Of a stretch of 64,000 bases of DNA, positions 22,430 through 33,690 are shown one piece after another. Made by a program: the position numbers and the translations under genes. The notes beneath the pieces are model-generated. The model was not told the DNA's origin, ran no database searches, and saw nothing but the letters and a program-made list of their open reading frames with translations. The stretch's first letter is position 1. Each line of letters opens with the position of its first letter. The DNA is from Taenia hydatigena. Its lineage: Eukaryota > Platyhelminthes > Cestoda > Cyclophyllidea > Taeniidae. Location of the stretch: contig JADWOT020000002.1 of assembly GCA_036345935.2 (NCBI GenBank), forward strand, positions 10,867,100 to 10,931,099. Reading direction: 5' to 3'.

Positions 22430-25400
22430 AACGCTGATAATTGTTTGAGTGCAGCTCGCACATCTGAAGCAGAATCATACAATCCAGTGCACTTTTATGC
22501 AAAGTATTAACGCTCGCTAATACTTTTGCTGTTCAGAACGCATTCAGCATAGGTTCGTACTGTCGCTTGAGGGAAAATTTATCACGATAGTGGCTTCTCG
22601 AGGCTACCGATTAGGTAGGAAAACAACATTGCTAACAATTCATAAGTAGGCATGAATGCTTAAGCAGCAACAATACTTCCAAGACGACGTGTCAATGCTT
22701 CGACTCACATGTTCGACTAAATTATGTCTCAGCGCATATGAATTTCTTCTAGTCTAAAGTCCTGAGAGAATCCACATATGCTTCAAGAAATGCGGACATA
22801 GACATTTGACATTCAATAGCAGTAAACTCTAGGTGCTATTATCACTCAACACTCACTTCTACTTACAAGTCACTGATTGGAATAACCCGTTTGTTATTCA
22901 CCACAATTGAATGCTTCTTATAAAGTTATAGGTGGTCTGCAAAGGAAGCGTTCGCTTGTATATTAAGTATGCCTATTGATTAACAATGCATTAAATTGCA
23001 CAGGAAAGAAGGAAGGTAAGCGCATGTGGCCTATGCATTTTAGCACTGTACTGATGCATCAGGCAGACTAATATTTGTAAGTGTGTTCAATGAGAAGGAT
23101 TCTGGTAAACGTAACTCATCTCTCGTGCAGGCGCGTAAGTGTCGTTGGTATGACGAAATCGTGTCACCACGCAATGTAAACTGAATGCCAGTTTTGGTGA
23201 TGGAATGCCGCGAAAGCAGGCAGCTTCTAAGCCTGACAAATGTGGCTAATTATTTTTTGCAGGCAAAGTGTGACCGACTCAAACATTATGCTCACACGAA
23301 CAAACAAAATTAATAACGGTAGTAGTACACGTGCGCTTTGCGGCTGGATATTCACTTTTAATGTCCACTTGCTTCATAAGCGTCTAAAATGTCGTTGATA
23401 TTGGATACTATTCCACAGATAAATAGGCGAATACGGCAACGCAGTTTAGTGGTAAATTATGCAGTGGCTATTATTTATGCTGAAATTATAGGCTGTTATA
23501 ATGCCTCAAAATTATTGGCTCCCTTCAAGCGTTTAGTAACGTTAAAACTCATGTCAGGCGGTACCACGGTCGCTTGGCTCTTATGTCCAGTTAAACCTGT
23601 GTTCAAATGTTAGGTGCATTTTATCTCACACTCTCCAATGCTGAGTATGATATACAGAGCACGTCAAGTCTCACGCAATTTGATTGCTCTGCTTCTGCCG
23701 CCGCTGCTAGCGTCGGCTTTCGTGTGCTGCCAGTTGTTTGAAAACGTTAAAATGCACCTCTTATACAAACCCATAAATGTCTGAAAGAATTTCCACTTTT
23801 TGCAGTAGGACCAAGAGTATTAGCGTAATTACGTACCTTGAGCCAGTGGGCTGCGATTATTTATTAAAAGCTTATTAGCGTTTTTATTCCCGCTGATGTC
23901 AGCAGAGCACCAAAATGTGGTCCTGACACATCACGGCCTATTAGCTATAAGTAGATGCACAATTTTGAACAACATGTAGACTTCCATCGAGTTCACTTAT
24001 TCGCCGATGTCACAAGCAGTTATTTAAACGCCTTCTTGTGTCTTGCTTTCCCAGTTAACCTTCTCATCGAAAGTGCACCGTAGGCAAAGTGTAAACAAGA
24101 ATGTGCAGTGGGTTTGCTTGTTCTTAGACAGAAATTTTAATGTTAATATAGCGTGTGCTGGCAAGAAATTCTTCTGTACTATTACTTAATCAGGTGATTA
24201 CAAACGTTCAGACATTATCTGTCTTGATAGTTATGGGAAAAGAATTTTCGCTTAGGTGCTATGAGGCGTCCGGTGAGCACTTGCTTTGACCTGCAAACAA
24301 ATGGTGCGTTCCACGCGCACCATGTGATGGCAAGCGTGGGCGACTGAGAGCTGACTCTTCAGTAGCACCAAGGGGAGAGGTGCGAAATCATTTGAGCACC
24401 TCCGTCGGTTGTGAGTGAACAAACGGCGCCACTGCTTCCAGTGTAATTAACTTATTTTCCACTTTGTCAAAAGCGATGAATAATTGAAGGAGTTGCTGAT
24501 TATCAGTAGATATAAGATGGTAGATTTGGCTTTCAATAGCCACTGTTAAATACTGTCGTGCTGGATTAACTATGCAAGCGTAGAAAAGTCCTTTTTTGTG
24601 GCTATTATTGGCAACGTACTCACTCTGACTTGATGTACACCTTAAAGGGCTGCGTGACACATGACTGCTGCTGCAAAATCATCGCAGTGAATTCTCTTTG
24701 CCAGACTGAGGTCATTACCGTAAAACAATGGTTCCGTTACTCTCTGTTGGTCTTGTGGATCCCCTATTCTCCTTTCACATTTTCATTAACAAGCCATTAA
24801 TGGGTTACAAAGTTCTGAAGCCACAAAATTGTTGAGTTGTAGCTGCTGACGTCATTGCTTTTGTTTCATGTTGATGACGTCCATCGAACAACGTACTCAT
24901 TCATGAAAGTCATGTCACTACTTCCATAATTCCACGCAACATCAAAATTTACACATTTGTAGAAGTCACAAAATCATGGCCGCTATTCTTTTAATAATTC
25001 ATGCAAAGTCACGTGAACTAGTGAATATCGTTTGTTAGAAGAGACGAAGCTCAAAACTAATGGCTTCATGCAATTAACAGAGTGGCATGATCTTATGTCT
25101 GTTCCACATATTGCATGGCACAGCTTCACTTTGGTTATTGAAGTATACCGCTCAACTGCCCTTTCCACCTGCATCGTCTACGTTTGTATGCTCAAAGCTG
25201 AAGCCGACATTTTACAAAGGCTATCGTAGACTTGTGATGGGTGTGCTAAACCCGTTCCGCATCACCAATCACCAAGCGACTCTACTTCATACTACAAAGG
25301 CAACATCTCATCTCGTAAATCCACTTCTCATTGTGCGATCTCAAAATCTATGCAGCAGAAAGGGACGGTTGATTAGACAATAAAAGGTGCCTTGTGTACA

Positions 25401-27067
25401 ACATCCACATGCCGATGACGTCCCAACTTTTATGTCCCCTCATCTCCTCAACAGAACTGCTTCTCGCATCACAATGACACATTCATGCCATATTTTTAAA
25501 TCAGCAATTGAAAGCTCAAAAATATCAGGCAAATGACGACAAAGCCTTGCTTTCTCTGATTATTGTTACTGGTCTCCGTAATCGAAGTTAAATCAGTTCA
25601 GTCTGTATGAGTCAACCGCTCTCCCGGCCCTTCCTCTGCTAAAGATATAAAAAATAAAAGAAGTGACCAGATGGTCTTCTTGCTTGTAAGTTGACAGATT
25701 AAAAAGACAAGGGCACTTAATTTATCAGTTGGAACTGAAGAAATAGCCCTTTGCAAGTAGCATCAACCACATCAGCGTAAGTGATATCGTTGGGTAGTCT
25801 CCAACAAGCAAGTTGAATAAGAAACTGAAAGACTAAAGGTAGAGGTCGCCAAATTCGATGGCATTAGGGCAAATGAGGGATATTAACTGTCATCAGTGCC
25901 GTGAGCAAATTAAAATCTCTCCTCTCCAATATCAGGGTGTTGCATATGGAGGACTGGGTGGAAGAAACTATGGTACATTTTGTGGCACGGAACAGTGCAA
26001 TAGTGATCATGGAGGGTGAGGCGTTGACAAATTGTAAAATGTGAAAGGGTGAGGTAGGATATCATCCGTCGCCATCATCTTTGAATGAAGGTGGTAATGT
26101 TCGCAAACCTCAATTTTACTGCAATCTGATCGTCTGTCACTGATTTGGTCTGCTGGAACAAGAACTGCGAGAAAGTCGCAAAACGTGACTGCAATGTCCA
26201 CGGATTACATGGTCAGGATCAGAGTACTTGAGTTCTTTCAAATCTGCCTACTCTGCGCACTGTGATGGCACAAAGTCTGCTATTGCATTCAAAATGTGAA
26301 ATGAAGGTAGTTCTAGTCGGCAGATCTGCAATCCAAGGTCGGCTTGACCTGAACCATGAGTGGCGGGATTATCTCAATCAATGTAATATCAAAGTCCGTT
26401 TTATCACGCCACATCCAACCATATCACTCCATGCCTTATTTCACGTATAAACAGGAGGAATCGTCTAGCTCTCTTAGTCCCTTTGCCACGGTGATATGCG
26501 CACGGAATGGTGAGTTGTTGTTTGCTTAGCATCGCTCACATTCATCATTCTCAACTGCTGCTCTGCACACATTTTGCAATGTCAGGTCCTTTTGTGAAGA
26601 TGGTCTTCAGACTCATCGCTGTCATCGCCATGGTGGCATGTGATTCACCCACACCGGTTGAACAGTAAAGCTTCTTGAGGTTCATAGAAGGGTTCGAGAA
26701 AATGCTCAACATCCTGCCACCAAAATGCAACTAATCGTACGTTCGCTCTTAACACCTGCGTGGTTGACTAGGCATGTGCTGACACTATAATCTTTTGCGT
26801 GTAAATGTTCTTTGTCTAGAGGTATTCTGAAAAATTGGAGGGCCTGGCTAGAAGTACTCTACAAATTTGAATAATCTGGCAAATTTTGGGGCCGAGATGT
26901 GCACGTCTAAACCTCCCTTTCTATGGCCCTATCATAGAGCTGTACGAAATACCGTCGTTATCAGTGGTCAAAAGCCATCCATTACTGAAGGCGTATGTGT
27001 CTGGAAGATCGAAGCCAAAAATACGCTTATTATGACAACAATTGCACAGGCCCCTGTAGCCACTATA
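22430..27067. other. Spacer of inverted duplication 1, no supportable gene
   Basis: 4.6 kb of single-copy DNA between the two identical arginase arms. Open frames are short; the longest is 90 codons on the minus strand (24388-24660), without a recognised domain. A 12-bp inverted pair (AGGTGCATTTTA and its complement, about 23612 and 23748) is too short to call a structure. One possible signal-peptide exon is listed separately. Confidence 0.5.
26600..26664 (+). other. Possible signal-peptide exon
   Basis: ATG at 26600 opens a short stretch reading MVFRLIAVIAMVACDSPTP, a basic then hydrophobic then small-residue pattern like a secretory signal. It is followed by a donor-like A|GTAAAG at 26664/26665. 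No downstream exon can be assigned, so this may be chance. Confidence 0.18.
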
Positions 27068-28907
27068 CACTAGTTAACGCAATCTCTTGCAGCAAAGGAG
27101 CCAGAGTTCTTCAGTCCTGATTCCCTTTTGCTACAACATTAAAGAAAATTCTCTGCATATTCAATTGGAGATGAAACTTATGCAGTCCTATCTGAGTTAT
27201 TCCGTAAGGCCTGCCATATCGAACACCACGTCACTGACGAGCCATTTGATTTTTGTCCCAGCGCCGACAGATAGGCTCAAATCAAGTCAATCGCCCATAG
27301 TTGTGGCTGCAAACTTTAGATCCTTAAGTTTAGCTTACCCTATAATTGCTAGTACAACTTCTGATTATAAATTTTTTCTCGCCTACGTGCGCATGAGATT
27401 AACATCACATATCGTACGCACTTATTCGAGAACAGCAAACTCCAAATATAGGCATTTATTAGAGCAAGAGAGGAATTGTACTTAAATGTAAATATTGGGA
27501 GTTGTTGTGGGCGAATCAGCCAATATTGAATGTGTCTCCAGTCTAAAAGCAGAGCGCTTTTGATTATCTCAAGAGCAGAATTCAAGGCAGTCTTTGCATC
27601 TTCAGCTGAGCCAAGCGACGTGTTGGCCTCTGCCACCACCATCGACTTCAGCAGACCTAGACAGCAAAGTAAAGTGGGTTCATCCTCACTTTGATGTAAA
27701 GAAAATGTATAAAGATTCGATGAGGATCTTCGCAGCCCCATTCTTTACGTGTGCTGCAGTGAATGTGTCACAAAGCACTTCGGTGACGCTACAGGTTTAG
27801 CCCATCGCTACACTGCCTCCAATTACTTATGCCACTTATTCGCGTTACTGGATTAAATCCGCGGGCTAAGGCAACCTTCAGAATAATAATAAGCTAATAA
27901 TGGTGGTCTGCTGTTCCTTAGGAAAAATAACCAACAGGATTCTTCAAATGTGTGCTTCCGTTCCAGCATGTAGGTGTTTCTCTTGCAGTAGTATCACAAG
28001 CAGCTGCTCTGATATCTTTGTTCTTAGTAAAGGAAACGTAGCTGCTGTCAATGCAGTTAAGGCATAACCATAAAAGTCGAAACTGCTAGCCTACCTGTCT
28101 GACCAAGAGTCTTGCAAATGTACTTGCCCTCGTTCAACGAGAGACCACCTGCAACGAGAGTCCCTGTGCTGGGAGCGTACTTCGGATCCATCCCGTCAAT
28201 GTCGAAGCTCAGGTGGATTTGACAATTAGGACTGCCAAACAAACACGTTTTTATATTTACTGTTTTAGTTACTCATCATCCTCAAAGTGCATGTCTTTCA
28301 GCAATCACTCACCAAAACCTCATTATTGTCTTGAGAGTTATCGCCATGACACTCTCAATGCCAATCATTCGCACATCGTCCATCTTAAAATACGGAATAT
28401 TGAGATCCATTATGAACTTCCTAAAGCAAGAAGTAAATTGTGAGCTTGCTTTTCCTCCATTCAATTGGCTAAATGGTCAAACTTACAGCTCTGATGCATC
28501 GACATCCCGAAGTCCGATGTAGAGCAGTTGATTGGCTTCAAGACTGCAATATGCATAGGATGAGTGAGCGTCAGTCAGGTAAGTAATTGTAAGTGATGCA
28601 AGGAGATCAGACCTACACTGGTTTGATGGTTTCAAAGCCTTGAGTTTGAGGAATGAGTTTGCTGGTTTCGTTCAGAGGGAAGGAGAGGGGCATGCCGTGA
28701 GTGTGGCGAGAAGTAGAGCTGCTGGAAGTGTTGATGTCAGCATGTGCGTCAACCCAGACAACAAAAGAGTTGGGGAAGATCTTCAAGTGACCCACAATTG
28801 ACCCGATCCCGATGCTGTGGTCGCCGCCCATTATGAGTGTTATGTCGTTCTCCTCCATGCTTTTGGCGACGCACTCTGTCAGCTCTAAAGTGGTTTTCAC
28901 CAGTGTT
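27068..28907 (-). repeat. Inverted duplication 1, inner block, right arm
   Basis: Exact inverted partner of 20590-22429 (see that entry). Beyond 28907 the sequence switches to the middle block; beyond 27068 it enters unique spacer. Confidence 0.95.
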
Positions 28908-28945
28908 CTGATTGAGAGAATCATGTGGGAGAGAAGTGTTTGCAA
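27349..28945 (-). pseudogene. ARG: Arginase, right copy, 5'-truncated and chimeric
   Basis: Contains arginase exons 2 (partial, 28617-28907), 3 (28487-28543), 4 (28313-28420), 5 (28095-28231) and 6 (27349-27656), with the same splice sites and the same catalytic motifs as the left copy. Exon 1 and the first 83 nt of exon 2 are missing. In their place lies DNA homologous to 10.1 kb of the left arm. By chance the frame stays open through the join, so an ATG at 28943-28945 gives a chimeric start (MQTLLSHMILSIRTL then the arginase VKTTLEL). The N-terminal substrate-side loop (GQ-GV-GP) is therefore absent, and the original promoter has been left behind. It is most likely inactive as an arginase, although a transcript from a captured promoter is possible. 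Confidence 0.85.
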
Positions 28946-29466
28946 TTAATCTGAAAAAAGGTTAATTGAGACATCCACTTGTGCGCCTTCGAACACGTTC
29001 TGCTCACATACGACTTCAACGGTTGTGAATTCGAGTATTTTGCGACCATTTCCTGACGCCGTTTGAGAGTTAACCGTCAGTCCACTTTTTCACCTCTGTC
29101 CGAAATAAGTGAGTAGTTATTTTTTGCGTGATCCGAGAACCAAACTGTCAAGTCGCTCATTATTTGAGAACAACGCTATCCGCTAAAATGGTTGAGCAAT
29201 ACGCTATTGTATTATCCCGAATAAGCATTTTTAATGTGCAGGCCAGCGTAAATAATTCACGCGCTCGATGGATTAGTTTGTGAAACTAACGGGTGGAAGG
29301 GTAGGTCGACTTGCGATGTGAGTGACACAATCATGGCTAGTCCATGGAAGCGGCATTATTTTTCTCACTCCCTCACAGATTTGAATTCATTCATTAATAA
29401 AACTGACTTTTGAGCAACGCAACGTCTACTGAAAATAAGCGGTCACAAAGGGAAGATTGAGCGTTA

Positions 29467-29739
29467 TTAAGGGAAGCAAGGTGCACATTCTCCTCGAAGA
29501 CTAATGTCAGTATCTAGATCTCGAAATTTTGAAGCGTGTTTTGCAGTCCGAAATATTGGGTGCTCGAGCGATAAAAGTGATAGAAATAATCGCAGATTGG
29601 GACGCTCTGCAACATCTTCCGTAGAATACGCAATATTTTGAGGAAAATGGTGAGTTTGCTTACTGTTTAAGCCGTATATACGCGTGACTGCACATCGGGA
29701 CAGGGAGTAAACACAAGTGGTGGTCAAACGTGGAAGCAT
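29467..29739 (-). other. Open frame kept in both arms (90 codons), right copy
   Basis: Partner of 9339-9611: same length, same start and stop positions, about 12 amino-acid differences. No domain recognised. The first 39 codons are almost unchanged, the rest is divergent. Confidence 0.3.
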
Positions 29740-29858
29740 GAAACGGTTGTGTCTGAGATGAGTGACTTATCTGTTGCTTAGTGTGTATCATGCCTATAGC
29801 CAGAAGCAGGCGTGAATAGATCCGGGGCGAGAAGAGCGTTAAAACTTTTAATGAGCTC

Positions 29859-30143
29859 TTGATGTGTTGTCAATTTGGCTCATGGAATCGGCAAATAAGG
29901 CGTATCCATGCAGCTGATAGTAGGATTTGTTTTGATTCAACCCCTCATCGCAGTGTCGCATCCTACCTGCTTCAAAAATATTTTGCAGCTTGTCATTTCG
30001 TTTACACAATGTTTCCTTGCATGGTAGATAAGCCCAATCGTTTTCGCAACAAGTGGCAAATCTATGACGCAGCGATCACCAGGGGAACGGTTTGCTGTCA
30101 GATGAAGTGGTTGGCCTTATTTAGTGAGATGCAACAGCACTGA
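29859..30143 (+). other. Open frame upstream of the right F-box exon, broken in the left arm
   Basis: A 94-codon frame in the same strand as the right F-box-like gene. The left-arm equivalent (minus strand, about 8935-9202) has two in-frame stops where this copy has tryptophan codons. The differences follow the same pattern as the F-box stop: the left copy carries the lesions. It may be an upstream exon of the F-box-like gene. Function unknown. Confidence 0.3.
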
Positions 30144-30469
30144 TGACAATGTTGGTACAAGTTGACGTAGCGCAGATTGCGATGATGAAGTATTGCTTGC
30201 CTCATAGTTATACGAGGAAGAAGTGTGCAGACGTCGTGGGCACGTGACTTTGAAACTAGACGATACGGAAAGGACCGATGTGCTAGCCTCAAGGCGTGAC
30301 TTTCTGGGTCGTTGTCATACCAATTCTCTATGCTAGCACATTTCATTAATGGTGAGTTGCAGTAGCCTTCAATTGTTTGCCGCATATCTCCATTGTCATT
30401 CCTCGCATTGAACTCTTTCATTTGTTTAGTTGTTTGTCTCGCACCAAATTTTGTTAATGCCATTTCCAT
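30098..30469 (-). other. Open frame kept in both arms, right copy (123 codons)
   Basis: Partner of 8607-8924 with extra codons at its C-terminal end. It overlaps the plus-strand frame ending at 30143. See the left entry for the conserved half. No domain recognised. Confidence 0.3.
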
Positions 30470-30523
30470 TCCCAGTCATGATGGTGCACTTTCTTGACGC
30501 TTCAGACAGAAGATAGTTCACAG

Positions 30524-30880
30524 CGTAAAATCACCGATCTTCGACCTGAATTGGCGTTGCGAATTTGTGGATTTCTTGATGTGCCCGATTTAGCGAATCT
30601 GTGCGAGAGCATTCCAGGTTGGCGGTGGATCCTTTCAACATGCCCATTCCCCACCCTCATACATAACCACATTAACAGGTGGAGTTGGTTAGACAAACGT
30701 CTTTGCCAGCTACTCTTCCCACAGTCCTCACCTACCTCTTTTCAAAACGCTTCTGAAGCCATTCGATATCGATATCTATATTTTACCCTAGCATTCTGCC
30801 TTCTTTTGCCCTCGAGGGAGCCTCGGGATTCTACAACAATTGTCAGCGCTGGGAGATTCTCGCTGTGTACCTACCTCTAG
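30524..30880 (+). pseudogene. F-box-like gene, right copy, truncated by repeat R1
   Basis: After a TTCACAG acceptor at 30517-30523 the exon encodes an intact F-box-type segment (LRPELALRICGFLDVPDL, then W-R-W), including the Arg codon that is a stop in the left copy. Gene homology ends at 30770; the frame continues about 36 codons into repeat R1 and stops at 30878-30880. The left copy has roughly 130 further residues after this point. A product would keep the Skp1-binding type of domain but lose whatever follows it. An upstream exon is probable; a candidate frame is at 29859-30143. Confidence 0.6.
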
Positions 30881-31084
30881 CCTGAAAGGTACGGTTAGAG
30901 AAAAATGTGTACTACACTGTCACAGCACTTTCTTTTAATAAGGCCTTTAAAAAAGCTAAAACAATCGATTTAAATGAGAATTTAGTAAAGGGTAATAAAA
31001 ATTTAGAATAGTACCTATTCCTAACTGGCTTGTGTAATAAGAATCATTAGAATTATAAGATCGCACTGAATAACTCATGCAGCT
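30771..31084. other. Repeat R1 fragment (30774-30835) and AT-rich filler
   Basis: The R1 fragment carries the ACCCTAGCATTCTGCC and GAGGGAGCCTCGGGA signatures in the same orientation as the 4.6-kb copy, so it is not simply the inverted-duplication counterpart. The remainder is AT-rich with no gene. This short stretch replaces about 4.5 kb of left-arm DNA. Confidence 0.6.
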
Positions 31085-31971
31085 GCCTTACTAAAAAGCA
31101 TTTGCAAAATTTCTGCATTGAAAAGGTCAAAAAACATTTGCGACAACTATTTTACTTTTTTTCATACCCAATATCCTTTTTGTGCATTTAGCGGCATATA
31201 TGAAACGCTGGGCTTTGGTGAAGTTGCTGCTATGTGGAGTTCCCAATTTGCGCTAAAGAGTTCGGGTATGTGAGTATCTATTTAAATTTTTGAATTATTT
31301 TATGCATACGCATAAGTAAGCATATAATGCTGACATGGTAGCGTGGGTAGCGACTTTTTAGCCTGTTGAAGTAGTGTGTCGTGTAATGCTTGTGGTGAAA
31401 TGCTCGAATTCTATTAATATTTAATTGGATGCTGACGTGGACCACGTTCATTTACTTTAGCACCTGGACGGTGCCTGCCGATTGTGGCCATTTCAAGTCT
31501 TTTTCAAATTATGACGAAATGTGGGCGATTGGATTTTCCTATTATTGGTTACCAGTGGTTTAGTAATGACGATAAATTGCATATGGAATCTGCGGGTTCG
31601 CCACTTGAGGGCAGTCGAAAAATTCTAGAGGAATCAGTGGCAACTTTCGTGATCTGGCGATAATTATAAGGGGAAACCACAAATTTAGCTGAGGAAAGTG
31701 TAGCTGGACAATTTAAAGGCTCTATAATGTAGATCTCTGCCAAAATTTTGGTTCCTTGAACATTACTGAGCTGAAAAAATGTGCGTTACAGTCATTCTAG
31801 TGGTTGATTGCGGGAGTCCACCTAAGAGATGGCTATTCGTAGAACTTCCTTTCCCTTGCTGCAGTCGATAAAGAAATTACTGACTTTATAGGCAGTCAAA
31901 AATGATATCATGCATGCAGACTTCAGCGAATGGATAAAGAGCTTTGATTCTTGAAAATGATATAGCCAATT
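31085..31971 (-). repeat. Inverted duplication 1, outer block, right arm
   Basis: Inverted partner of 2885-3745, roughly 80% identical. It runs directly into the right 53-bp array. No gene seen. Confidence 0.85.
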
Positions 31972-33690
31972 TCGCAACGAATACAATTTTGTAGCATTTA
32001 TCTGCACGACTGAGCGAATTTCGTTGTTACTGAATGACATTTTGTAGTATTGAGCTACATGACGGCGATTTTCGGTCTTACTGAATGCAATTTTGTAGTA
32101 TAGATCTGCATGACGGAGCGAATTTCGGTCCTATGAATACAATTTTGTGGTATTGATATGCATGACAGGGCGAATTTCGCTCACGCTGAATGCAAATTTG
32201 TAGTATTGGTCTGCATGACAGGGCGGATTTCGCTCACACTGAACGCGATTTTGTAGTATTGATCTGCCTGAGAGAGCAAATTTCGCTGTCAATGATTGCA
32301 ATTTAGTAGGATTGATCTGCATGATATAGCGGATTTCGGTCGCATTGCATGCAATTTTGTAGTATTGGTCTGCATGAGAGGGCGAATTTCGCTCTGAAGG
32401 AATAAAATTTTGTAGTATAGATCTGAATGACATATCTAATTTCGCTGTCAATGAATACAATGTTGTGGTATTGAGCTGCATGATATCGCGAATTTCGGTT
32501 TCACTAAATGTAACTTTGTAGTATTGATATGCATGTCAGGGCGAATTTCGCTCTTAAGAAATAGAATTTTGTAGTATTGAGCTGCATTATATCGCGAATT
32601 TCGGTTTCACTGAATGTAATTTTGCATTATTGATCCCCTCGTGATCGCGGATTTTGCCCTCAATGAATGAAATTTTGCATTATTGATGCCCTGTGATTGC
32701 GAATTTCGCCCCCATTGAATGAAATTTTGCATTATTGATCCCCTCGTGATTGCGGATTTCGCCCTCAATGAATGAAATTTTGTAGTATTGATCCCCTCGT
32801 GACTGCGGAATTCACCCTCATTGATTGAAATTTTGTGTTATTGATCCCCTTGTGATTGCGGATTTCGCCCTCAATGAATGAAATTTTGTAGTATTCATTC
32901 CCTCGTGATTGCGGATTTCGCCCTCAATGAATGAAATTTTGTAGTATTGATCCCCTCGTGATTGCGATTTTCGGCCACATTGAATGAAATTTTGTGGTAT
33001 AGATCCCCTCGTGATTGCTGATTTCGCACTCAATTAATGAAATTTTGTAGTATTTTTCCCCACGTGAGTGCGGATTCTGCCCTCAATGAATGAAATTTTG
33101 TGGTATTGATCCCCTCGTAATTGCGAATTTCGCCCCCATTGACTGAAATTTTGTGGTATTATTCCCAACGTAATTGCGAATTTCGCACTGAGTGAATGAA
33201 GGTTTGTAATATTATTCCCAATGTAATTGCGAATTTCGCCATCAATGAATGAAATTTTGCAGTATCGATCCCTTCGTAAATGCGAATTTCTACCCCATTG
33301 AATGAAATTTTGTGGTGCTCAACCCGTCATGATTGCGGATTTCGCCCACAATGAATGAAACTTTGTAGTATTGTCCCCCTCGTGATTGCGATTTTCGCCC
33401 ACATTGAATGAAATTTTGTGGTATAGATCCCCTCGTGATTGCGGATTTCGCACTCAATGAATGAAATTTTGTAGTATTGATCCCCTTGTGATTGCGGATT
33501 TGTACCTTAATGAATGAAGTTTTTATTTTTGGTCCTTAACGTAATTGCGAATTTTGCACTCAATGAGTGTAATTTTGTAGTATTGATCCCCTCGTGATTG
33601 CGGATTTGTACCTCAATGAATTAAGTTTTTTTATTTTTGATCCCCAACGTAATTGCGAATTTCGCACTCAATGAATGTAATTTTGTAGTG
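31972..33690 (-). repeat. 53-bp tandem repeat array, right (about 32 units)
   Basis: Units of about 53 bp in inverted orientation to the left array, with the same core (AAATTTTGTAGTATTGAT and GCGAATTTCGC as read on the plus strand). The inner third (to about 32.63 kb) uses a CTGCATGA linker not seen in the left array. The outer part uses CCCCTCGTGATTGC, the counterpart of the sub-type at the extreme left of the left array. The end at 33690 is abrupt. Open frames of up to 116 codons cross it only because stop codons are rare in the unit. Confidence 0.97.

Larger units (their letters stand above)
28902..30770 (-). repeat. Inverted duplication 1, middle block, right arm
   Basis: Inverted partner of 8301-10175, roughly 90% identical by eye with uneven divergence. 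At the inner edge it joins arginase within a shared CACT. At the outer edge, 30770, it stops inside the F-box exon and repeat R1 follows at once. Confidence 0.93.

Noticed and set aside
23612..23760. Stem-loop or MITE from the AGGTGCATTTTA inverted pair
   Set aside because: Twelve bases with a loop of about 130 nt, no flanking duplication and no second copy.
27087..27485. 132-codon plus-strand frame matching 22012-22410 exactly
   Set aside because: Its identity only reflects the exact inverted arm; it is antisense to arginase exon 6 and its 3' flank and has no features of its own.
31972..33690. CRISPR-like array
   Set aside because: Units are contiguous, about 53 bp, diverged and without unique spacers, in a eukaryotic setting with introns.
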